64,000 bases of DNA from Piscicola geometra (taxonomy: Eukaryota > Annelida > Clitellata > Hirudinida > Piscicolidae): NCBI GenBank assembly GCA_943735955.1, contig OX030955.1, positions 12,489,383-12,553,382 of the forward strand. The letters run 5' to 3'. Under the pieces are notes generated by a model. That model worked only from the letters and a program-made list of their open reading frames with translations. It ran no database searches and had not been told where the DNA came from. The position numbers were made by a program, and so were the translations under genes. Shown in pieces: positions 18,078-26,800 of this stretch; positions within the stretch are counted from its first letter, which is position 1, and every line of letters starts with the position of its first letter.

Positions 18078-19270
18078 GAATACCAGGCCGTCTGGGGCGA
18101 GATTATTATTGTGATGTTATTTTGACTCGTTTATCAATTTTAAACAGATGATTTTGATACTGGAGCTTATGTTCTGGCTTGATTATTAGTTAAATTTTCA
18201 CTGCAAAGAATTGATGTGGTGAATTATAGATAATTATGGATGTCGAAATTTCCTCCCATTCTCGTGATTTTATTATTTATTTTATTTTATTTATAAATTT
18301 AAGAACCTTGTTCAACCTTTTTTAACCATTAAACACATTTAAAAGATTAAAATGGTTATTTTTTTCAGTGTTGTCATCTTGCCTCGGTACTGGGCAAGAT
18401 ACAAATTTGGAAGGGTTATGGAAAAGTGATATTATTTCTTAATTATATTAATTTTTACAATTTATTTTTCAAATATTTAATACCAAAACTGAATACTCTA
18501 ACAGTTAATGTGAACTGTTTTTTTCTTTAAAAAGGAAACAAAATCGTTAACATCTTGCCCCGGTCTCTCCCACATCTAACTAAATAAAAGCTATTGACAG
18601 ATAAGTTTTTATATTGTTTGGTGCATGTTTTATTTAAATGGCAATAATTTAATAAAAATTGAAAAATAAATATTTTCGAGTTTTAGCAAATGCTGCAATA
18701 TTTTAAATAATTAAAAAGATGTTTCGGACTAGTTACATTTCGGTGTTGCAATTTGGTGACACTAAAAAGTGTGCAATTTATTAATATATAAAGAATAAAA
18801 TGCATAAGTAATGTTTATATCCCCACATAGTTTTCGTGCGTTTTACCCGTTGAATTCCCGAAACTCCCGCAACCAAAAGACGATGATTTGTGAAAATTTA
18901 AAGCTACGACAAGATTAATATTAATTCATGTTAGAGAATTTCTGTGAAGAGTTTGAATCATGCATTACTGTGGAGTGCTGTGAAGGCGATAGTTGCTAAC
19001 AACCAATTCTGACTCTGGTAAAAAGAATGGTAGTGTTGTAAATCTTAAGCAAATATTTTCAGCTAGGGAGTTTGACCGACAGCTGTTCATTTTTTTCCCG
19101 CATCTTGTGCCTGATAGAAGTCTGCATGTGGTGTTGGATGAAAAAAGTAGAAAAAGCACTAAGTATTCATTGAGTATTATTTTGTACCTCATTTGATAAC
19201 AGATAATAGTTTTTATTAAATTGTTGAAAAAACATTTAAATAATTTTTTAGATAAATTATCTTCGATTAA
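18078..19270. other. Intergenic DNA with two CAAGATG-type motif copies
   Basis: No gene is recognised. CATCTTGCCTCGGTACTGGG at 18373-18392 and CATCTTGCCCCGGTCTCTCC at 18550-18569 are related words in the same orientation, about 180 bp apart. The first also forms an 8-bp inverted repeat, ATCTTGCC with GGCAAGAT. Frames around 18965-19196 are open on both strands but match nothing I know. Confidence 0.45.
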
Positions 19271-19271
19271 A

Positions 19272-19331
19272 TTTTTTTATATACTATATCTTTATATGCT
19301 TTATATACTATATTTTTTATATACTATATCT
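19272..19331. repeat. Short tandem repeat of TTATATACTATAT
   Basis: Three imperfect copies of an approximately 16-20-bp AT unit (TTATATACTATATCTT-like) in a row. Confidence 0.6.
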
Positions 19332-19359
19332 ATGCCATGAATTCTATGGGTTTTTGTAG

Positions 19360-19406
19360 CATGGGCGGCGTCCTGACCCCAGGACCCCCCCAGGATCGCC
19401 GCCCAT
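19360..19406. repeat. GC-rich hairpin/inverted repeat
   Basis: The left arm CATGGGCGGCGTCCTG and right arm CAGGATCGCCGCCCATG pair over about 16 bp with one bulged base. They enclose a loop of C-rich sequence (ACCCCAGGACCCCCC). It stands out sharply in AT-rich DNA and may be the end or core of a small mobile element; I cannot name the family. Confidence 0.6.
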
Positions 19407-19623
19407 GGTTTGTAGGATATCTATGGTGGAACAGCTCTACCGTTAAATTTAAAACTTATCGGCAAAATTCTATAATTCATAGAATAACTTGAATAAAAAT
19501 AAGTTCAATAAAACTCTCAAAGTTTTTATATTTTTATTTTGACAATTTTAAACATTGACAAATTTTTAAAATATATTCCGTTACAACTTTTTATTCTTTG
19601 TAACCACTCGAAAACGATATAAT

Positions 19624-20479
19624 ATGGGACGAATTCCAAAAGCGAATAGGCGAGGTTACACCATAGTGGAGTTTGACGAACAGAATAGAAAGTTTGAAAA
19701 TCTTGATAAGAATTTAAAATTTACATTCATTTTTTAAATGAATTAGGTATATTCGAGATATATAGAACTAGCAGGAGCAAAGTGTTGTGAAATAATACAT
19801 TGACTAATTTAATACATTAATACTCGATTATTTATTTTCAGAGAATATTTAACTGGCTTTCAGAAAAGAAATATTGAAAAGAAGAAAAAGGCTGAAGAAC
19901 GGAGAAAAAATATTCTTTTAAAAGAACAAAAGAGAATTAGGAATGAAGTGAGACAATTTCATTTAAAAGATAACTTGAACAATATAACAATTCAAGTGTC
20001 CATAGTCTTGAAGTATTTTTCATTAAATAAAGAAGCAGTCGAAGCTGAAGCAGAAGTATGAGGAGGTGGTGAATGAAGTTATTGCAGAGGGCAGCACAAT
20101 TCAGCTCGACAACCACCTCATCACCATCACTCCCATCGACAATATGTCTTCAAACGGCCTCCACCTTGGCTTCAACAACCTCACACAGGTGCTTTCATTT
20201 AATAAGTATTTAAAAATAATTTGTTTTGTTAATCACATCATCATTACAATTGTTAAACATTTTGTTTCACTTACAGAAAAATCCAAAGGATGAAAATAAT
20301 GATGAACAAGAGTAAGTCATTTTTTCAGTTAAATACTTCATGATAATGTTTATGTGTTTTTCATCATTTGAAAACACATTAAAACACACAGAAAGAAGGC
20401 AGTCATCGATCCACATTTTGGGAAGAACAGTGGCCAAAAGAAACACTCAAATTTTAAAACTAAATCGAAGCAAAAATGA
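19624..20479 (+). CDS. NOL12: NOL12 / Nop25 / Rrp17-family nucleolar protein, 5 exons, 148 aa
   Basis: Exons are 19624-19691, 19842-19947, 20039-20188, 20277-20311 and 20392-20479. All introns are GT/AG and phases agree throughout. The product begins MGRIPKANRRG, then FDEQNRKEYLTGFQKR, the family hallmark (compare FDEEKRREYLTGF in vertebrate NOL12). A Lys/Glu/Arg-rich helix follows (residues about 32-72), then the conserved acidic-to-hydrophobic block with VVNEVIAEG, HLITITPIDNMS and LGFNNLTQ, and a basic tail ending KTKSKQK. Family members are nucleolar RNA-binding proteins acting in pre-rRNA processing; the yeast homologue Rrp17 is a 5'-3' exonuclease. At 148 aa it is shorter than the human protein (about 213), mainly in the C-terminal half. 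The exon 3 acceptor could instead be the in-frame AG at 20052-20053, removing five residues. ATG 19624 has A at -3. Confidence 0.88.
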
Positions 20480-20489
20480 TTTTATTTCA

Positions 20490-20495
20490 AATAAA
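20490..20495 (+). promoter_or_regulatory. Candidate poly(A) signal of NOL12 homologue
   Basis: AATAAA starts 11 nt after the stop codon. This would give a very short 3' UTR, consistent with a compact gene. Confidence 0.45.
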
Positions 20496-20760
20496 AGCAT
20501 CAAGCCAAAATGTCTCAGCATCCTTTCTTTAAACACTCTTCACCATCCTAATTTTGATAAAGAAAATCAATATTTATTGAGCAAAATTAATTGAGATAAC
20601 TTCCTTTTTAGGTGGAACTTTATTTAAGCTTAGAGAGTTTAATCACAAGTCTATTGACTTCTATTATATAATAATATTAATGACTGAATTAAAAATATTT
20701 ATGAGATTATTTTTTAAATACTGTATTAAAATCTCATTTAAAGTTTTGCCCTTCTAAAAT

Positions 20761-21012
20761 GATCCGAAGGTAAATTGTTTTGTAAGCCTTTAATTTATTT
20801 ATATCATGAAACTCCTGCTATAATTGTTTGACATCTGAATAATATAGATAAATAACTTTTTAAAATCAACATTATTAATCGCATTTTGTTAAATATTTAT
20901 TTTTCAAAAATAATTGTTATAAAAACATTTTTAGAAAGATACAAATAGCCGTGGGAGGAGTTTAATGACTGTGAATAAATATTAAGGGCTTACAAAACAA
21001 TTTTACCGGACC
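20761..21012. mobile_element. MITE-like element with long imperfect terminal inverted repeats
   Basis: TTGTTTTGTAAGCC at 20777-20790 and its complement GGCTTACAAAACAA at 20987-21000 sit in roughly 35-40-bp imperfect inverted repeats. The ends read GATCCGAAGGTAAA and, on the reverse strand, GGTCCGGTAAAA. The approximately 250-bp interval has no frame. I could not define a target duplication, so the superfamily is unassigned. Confidence 0.5.
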
Positions 21013-21021
21013 CGACCATAA

Positions 21022-21159
21022 GCAATAAAAAAAGAAGACTACAAGCAGCACACTCTCATAGGCACTGGGAACCAGTTCAGCCGCTGTGCAGACTATGGGA
21101 AGCACTGTGAAAACTGTTATGAGAGAGACCGAAAGCTAAAAAAAGAAAGATGCTGTTGA
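21022..21159 (+). pseudogene. Unidentified Cys-containing coding-like fragment
   Basis: A 45-codon frame runs directly from a TAA to a TGA and reads like protein, including GTGNQFSRCADYGKHCENCY and a final KKERCC. The C-x6-C-x2-C spacing suggests a metal-binding tail such as those ending some DNA transposases, but I cannot assign it. It starts just outside the MITE-like element, so the two may belong to one decayed element. It lacks an ATG and could also be an exon or chance. Confidence 0.3.
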
Positions 21160-21756
21160 TAAATCAGGCGTTCACTTTTTATTAAGTTCTCTTTTCCATG
21201 AACAAGAGTGAAAAGAGTGGAAAAATTCTATTTAAATTTAACTTTTAGTTTCAAATTTTCATTATATTTTTGAAAATTAGAGTCAAAAGCGTGGGGAATT
21301 TAAAAATTAAATTTAACACTTTAGTTTTAAATTTCAACTTTAAACTAGATTTCATACTTTTTGCTTTTATTATATATTTTTAAATTAAGACAGACAAAAT
21401 AACGGCGGTGGATTCTTCGTGCTGGACTTTTAGCAACAGAGCCCAGAGAAATGGGTTGCAGTATTTATTGTTTTGTATTGAAAATTTAATGGAAAGTTTA
21501 AATTTAAAAACTGTAATTTATGTTGTTATTTGAGACTATTACAAGAATAGAAAGTTCAAATTAATCTCAGAAAAACGTCTATTTTAGGATGACAACTAAA
21601 CTTTTTTTGCATTTATCTTCACAAAAACCTTGTTTTAAGCTGTTTCAAGTTGCCTTTGTCCAAGACTCTATTCTTGTTGGAAATGTGGTTTCTACTTTTT
21701 TCTTTTGGCTATGCCTTGTCACTGAAGAAGTCAGAGTCATTCTTATGAACCTTTTT
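21160..21756. other. AT-rich intergenic DNA
   Basis: No gene is recognised. A 63-codon plus frame at 21589-21780 is Phe/Leu-rich because the strand is T-rich, and it is not protein-like. Confidence 0.5.
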
Positions 21757-21867
21757 TTATTTTTTGTTATCTTCAGTTGACGTAATTTTTTCGGATTCTT
21801 CTATCATGGCCTTCTCGACCTTTCCTTTCATGCTTTTCTCAACCTTAGCAACTTTGGTGTCATCCTG
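21757..21867 (-). pseudogene. Possible last exon or relic, Lys/Glu-rich
   Basis: The minus strand reads 36 open codons and then TAA. The text includes DDTKVAKVEKSMKGKVEKAM and ends EKITSTEDNKK. It is preceded by TTATATAG, which would serve as an acceptor and open the exon in phase 0. The composition is that of a charged helical protein. No upstream exon was found and the family is unknown. Confidence 0.3.
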
Positions 21868-21875
21868 CTATATAA

Positions 21876-22037
21876 CTAGTAGAAGTGAAACATGAAGTGG
21901 AAGGCAAGAGCCAGCTGGCATTTCATGTTCTCCATGATGGCCCTAAGCCTCTCATGAATGTTTGCCAAAAGTTCATCGACCAAAGAAATGCAGTAGACGA
22001 GAAGCTTGTTTCACAATTCATTGAGTCTGAAGACTGA
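21876..22037 (+). pseudogene. Unidentified coding-like fragment
   Basis: The plus frame encodes VEGKSQLAFHVLHDGPKPLM and then NVCQKFIDQRNAVDEKLVSQ before a stop at 22035. It reads as ordinary globular protein rather than random AT-rich translation. It lies 8 bp from a coding-like fragment on the opposite strand (21757-21867). It lacks a start codon and clear splice partners. It is either an exon of an undetected gene or part of a rearranged processed copy. Confidence 0.35.
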
Positions 22038-22039
22038 TG

Positions 22040-22870
22040 CAGCATTTGTTGGTAGTGGAGTCCCAAAGTGAACTTGCTTCTCTTGCTGGATCTTATACAG
22101 AGCTTGGCCACATTATACTTAACCCAAAAGTTAACAGACAAACTGGCTATTTAACAGAAGTACAATTTAACGGAATGGAATCAATCTGTTAATAAATTCT
22201 AAAGTTAACTTGCAAATTTAATCTTAAACTAAAATATTAACTTAATTACAACCTATTTAATAGCCTAAAGTTTCATGCTAAGCTTTGTATTATTAACGCT
22301 TAACTCAGGAAATATTGAAAAAGTCACACTTTGAAATAAGTTACAGGTGAAGCGTGTTATAGTCAAACTTGAATCATGTTTTATAGCATGCAGAAGAAGA
22401 GTATTAGACATACTATATCAGTAAGATGTCAACAAAATGTAACCAAGTAAAAAAAAGATAAGTTGATGACGGTAGTGATAATAGTTGTGAAGATGATGAT
22501 TGCTGTGTCTAGAATAATTAATGCAATATTGAAGAGAATTGTAATTAAAATAGCCAAATATATAAGAATAAAAAACTGATCATTTAAAAAAAATCGTTTT
22601 AGTGCGCTGGTGCGATGTTTAAGCCACGTGTTTTTAAAAGTAGTCGTTTTGAGTGTCTTCAAACTCTTTATTTCGAATAATTGATAATGATCAATCTTTT
22701 CATCTGTATACATCTTCTCTTCCCCATCAACATTATCTTTGATTATACCCTAAGTGACCGTCTGCAATGGATCGTCTCATGTTTTTACGTTGTCAAAATA
22801 AAAGTTTTAATGTGTTTACTTTTAAAGTTATGACGCTATTAAGTTTATTTGCTTTATCGTGAATTATTTT
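22040..22870. other. AT-rich intergenic DNA upstream of the signal-peptide exon
   Basis: No gene is seen. AAACTGTTTCAG at 22871-22882, just past this interval and 27 bp ahead of the next ATG, could be an acceptor for a leader or 5' UTR exon. Confidence 0.45.
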
Positions 22871-22908
22871 AAACTGTTTCAGTTTATGTTTGCGTTTAGG
22901 CTTTAAGA

Positions 22909-22966
22909 ATGACTTTAACGCGCGGAATCCTTCTGTTAGCCGGCCTGCTCAGTCTCCTGTCTGCAT
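22909..22966 (+). CDS. Signal-peptide exon of a secreted protein
   Basis: ATG at 22909 has A at -3 and opens MTLTRGILLLAGLLSLLSA, with a short basic n-region, an 11-residue hydrophobic core and a small-residue cleavage site: a textbook secretory signal peptide. The exon stops one base into the next codon, at a consensus donor GTATGT (22967). The next exon is proposed at 23029. It lies about 1 kb upstream of, and on the same strand as, the giant Thr-rich frame. It may be that gene's first exon, which would explain how a mucin-like protein enters the secretory pathway. Direct proof of the join is lacking. Confidence 0.6.
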
Positions 22967-23028
22967 GTATGTTGCATTATAAACAAAATTTGTGAATCTT
23001 TCGTTTTCGAAAAACTTTCTTTTTTCAG

Positions 23029-23063
23029 ATCTTTTCGAGCCATTATTCGATTTTACAGGCTCT
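23029..23063 (+). CDS. Second exon following the signal peptide
   Basis: The acceptor CTTTCTTTTTTCAG has a strong pyrimidine tract, and the 62-bp intron 22967-23028 is small. The joined frame continues YLFEPLFDFTGS to a donor-like GTAGGT at 23064, leaving phase 0. If that donor is not used, the frame ends at TAA 23076. Where the next exon begins is not resolved. Confidence 0.5.
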
Positions 23064-23194
23064 GTAGGTTTATATTAACTCACTAAGGCATGTCTGTAAA
23101 CACCGGTCAATTGTAAAACTAACTCCAAACATGTAAAGAGCTCTACTGTGACTTTAATTTGCATCAACTTCGAAAAATATGTAATTATATTATC

Positions 23195-23715
23195 ATTAGC
23201 CTGAAGGGTGGTTAAGGGTTGATTGGGTGCAAAGAAGGTGGTTGATTGTGTGCGAATAAAGTAGATGTCTGGATGCATGAGAGGTGTTTGAGATTTCAAT
23301 GGGCGTCGAGAAGGTGGTTAAAACAAATTGGTTGCAGAAAAAGTAATTGATTGGGCTCAAAGAGAGTCGTTGATTTGGTGGAGAATGGTGAGGATTAATT
23401 GGAGACAAAAAAGATGGTTGATTGATTTCAGTGAAAATGGTCGTGGTTGAGGGTTGATTAATTCAAAAGAAGAGTGTTCATTGGGTGCATAAAGGGTAGT
23501 TGATGGATGCTTTCAGAGAGAAAAGTTGAAAAAAGAGTCGAGAGGGTGGTTGATTGAGTGAAGAGAGGGTGAATGAGGGTTGTTTGGGTGCAGGAAATGT
23601 AGATGATTGGATATAGAGAGGGTGGTTGAGGTTTGTTAAGAGGAGAGAGGGTGGTTGAAGGCTGATTGAGTGCAGGGAGGGTGGTTGATTAGATGCAGGA
23701 TGGGTGGTGAGTTTG
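23195..23715. repeat. Degenerate minisatellite (GGGTGGTTGATT-type)
   Basis: GAGGGTGGTTGATTGGGTGC-like words recur irregularly every 25-40 bp (for example near 23205, 23239, 23413, 23540, 23620, 23648 and 23677) with much divergence. Pro/Ser/Asn frames on the minus strand here arise from the repeat. It would lie in the intron if the signal-peptide exons join the giant frame. Confidence 0.7.
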
Positions 23716-23882
23716 ATTACCATTTATTAAAATAATAATTAAAACATTTTGAATAACTTCGCAAGCTAAGCTGCGGGCACTTACAAGTGATGAAGACTAT
23801 ATAGAAATTATAATATCGCTTAATTGGATTATACTAAAAAATATAAATGTTAACTAAACAAAACATTTGAAAAGGCGAATGG

Positions 23883-26800
23883 ATGGCTAAAGAGAGTTGT
23901 CAACTGGTAAACTCGTGTCGCAACATGAGCAGGATGCAAACGAAGAGGAGGGAGGCTACAGGATGTGAGTTTGGTAGGAAGAGGAGATTGTGGGAGAAAG
24001 AAAATGAGGGGTGGAGGAAAGGGAAAGTGGAAGAAGTATGTGGAAAAGAAGAAGAAAGAGACTTCTGTGAGGTTGAGCAAAAAGAATGGATATGGAAGAA
24101 CACAAAAGACAAAAGTCGAGTGAACCTTGTAAATGGAACAGAAGGGTGTGGTAAAATAAGTAGTATGGGAAAAACTAATTGGCTACACGAGCAAGTAAAA
24201 CCACTCAAAGAAAGATGGGAAAAAAAGAAAAAGAGGAATAAAAGATGGGTATTTGAAGCAAAAAGAAAAAAGATGGGTATAAAAAAATTGGAGAATAATA
24301 ATGAAATGAATGTTGTGTGGAATAAAAATAGAAGTGAGTATATCGAAGAATGGAAGAATGGAAGTGAAGGCAACGTGAAAATATCAAAAAACAAGGCGAA
24401 TAAGAACATCGGAGTCTTAACTAACAATGAACTGTTCATGCTTCTAGCAAAGAAAATAATGGGAAAGTCAATTCTTATGCAAAGTGATAGATTAATAAAT
24501 ATTTCATATTCAAAAATCAGAAAGAATCAGCTGAAAAAACTCAATGATGATGAAATCGATAAAATTAATAAATCAGTTGAGTTTTCAAAAAAAAAAGAAA
24601 AACCAGATGAAACAAATGTGAGTTCGAAAAAAGAAGGAAAGTGGAATGAAGAAAAGATGAAGTGGAAGGAAGAAATGAAAAAGAGATTAGAAAAGAAAAA
24701 AAAACAAGAAGGGAAAAAATTGAACAGTAACCTAAAAAAAACTGAAAAAGAAAAAAAATTAGAAAAATATAAGGAACTTCTAAAAAAATTGATAAAAAAA
24801 GAAGAAGAAATACAGAGAGAATTAAAAGATCGAATGAGAGGCCATACAAATACGAATTTTGGTCCGAAAAGTGATATCGAGATTATAAAAAAGGCTAGAA
24901 AAAATAGTGAAAAAAAGAAAATAGAGAATTGGAATAAATTACAAAAAAGTGAAGCAAAAAAAAGAAACAGGGGTGTCGAGGAAATAGGTAGAAAAAAAGA
25001 TTTAAAAGAAAATAGTGGAACGAATGAAGAAAAAGAAATGAGGTGGAAAAACATGGAGAACGATAATTATGAAATGATGAAAGATATACTGGAAAGAATG
25101 TTGAGTATGTCAACAAAACACATGGCAATCGAAGAATTGATTGAAACGCTCAAAGAAACGAAAAAAAGGATACAAGAATTGAAGGAATTGATAAAAGAAC
25201 TGTATGAAATGAACACCAAACACATAGTACCAACTACAGCGTCGTCAACAATGAAGACCACAGCATCAAAAAGTGTGTCTACTGCTGCATCGACAACAGT
25301 GCCGACTACTGCATCGACAACAGTGCCGACTACTGCATCAACAACAGTGCAGACTACTGCATCGACAACAGTGCCGACTACTGCATCAACAACAGTGCCG
25401 ACTACTGCATCGACAACAGTGCCGACTACTGCATCGACAACAGTGCCGACAACTGCATCAACAACAGTGCCGACTACTGCATCGACAACAGTGCCGACTA
25501 CTGCATCGATAACAGTGTCGACTATTGCATCAACAACAGTGCCGAGTACTGCATCAACAACAGTGCCGACAACTGCTTCAACAACAGTGCCGACTACTGC
25601 ATCGACAACAGTGCCGACCACTACATCGACAACAGTGCCGACTACTGCATCAACAGCAGTGACGACTACTGCATCGACAACAGTGCCGACTACTGCATCA
25701 ACAACAGTGCCGACTACTGCATCGACAACAGTGCCGACTACTGCATCGACAACAGTGCCGACTATTGCATCAACTACAGTGCCGACTCCTGCATCGACAA
25801 CAGTGCTGACTACTGCATCAACAACAGTGCCGACTACTGCATCGACAACAGTGCCGACCACTGCATCGACAACAGTGCCGACTAGTGCATCAACAGCAGT
25901 GACGACTACTGCATCGACAACAGTGCCGACTACTGCATCAACAACAGTGCCGACTACTGCATCAACAACAGTGCCGACAACTGCATCGACAACAGTGCCG
26001 ACTTCTGCATCGACAACAGTGCCAACTATTGCATCAACAACAGTGCCGACAACTGCTTCAACAACAGTGCCGACTACTGCATCGACAACAGTGCCGACCA
26101 CTGCATCGACAACAGTGCCGACTACTGCATCAACAACAGTGCAGACTACTGCATCGACAACAGTGCCGACTACTGCATCAACAACAGTGCCGACTACTGC
26201 ATCGACAACAGTGCCGACTACTGCATCGACAACAGTGCCGACTACTGCATCAACAACAGTGCCGACTACTGCATCGACAACAGTGCCGACTACAGCATTG
26301 ACAACAGTGCTGACTACTGCATCAACTACAGTGCCGACTACTGCATCGACAACAGTGCCGACCACTGCATCAACAACAGTGCCGACTACTGCATCAACAA
26401 CAGTGCCGACTACTGCATCAACAACAGTGCCGACAACTGCATCGACAACAGTGCCGACTTCTGCATCGACAACAGTGCCGACTACTGCATCAACAACAGT
26501 GCCGACTACTGCATCAACAACAGTGCCGACAACTGCATCGACAACAGTGCCGACTTCTGCATCGACAACAGTGCCGACTACTGCATCAACAACAGTGCCG
26601 ACAACTGCTTCAACAACAGTGCCGACTACTGCATCGACAACAGTGCCGACCACTGCATCGACAACAGTGCCGACTACTGCATCAACAACAGTGCAGACTA
26701 CTGCATCGACAACAGTGCCGACTACTGCATCAACAACAGTGCCGACTACTGCATCGACAACAGTGCCGACTACTGCATCGACAACAGTGCCGACTATTGC

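Noticed and set aside
20066..20293. 75-codon plus frame as a stand-alone gene
   Set aside because: Its first part is exon 3 of the NOL12 homologue; the rest is read-through into the intron after donor GTGCTT at 20189.
23478..23723. Pro/Ser/Asn-rich minus frame
   Set aside because: Derived from a degenerate minisatellite, with no conserved motif or start context.
23900..25128. Phe/Ser/Leu-rich minus-strand frames of up to 179 codons
   Set aside because: The plus strand is purine-rich coding sequence, so its complement lacks stops by composition; the peptides are low complexity.
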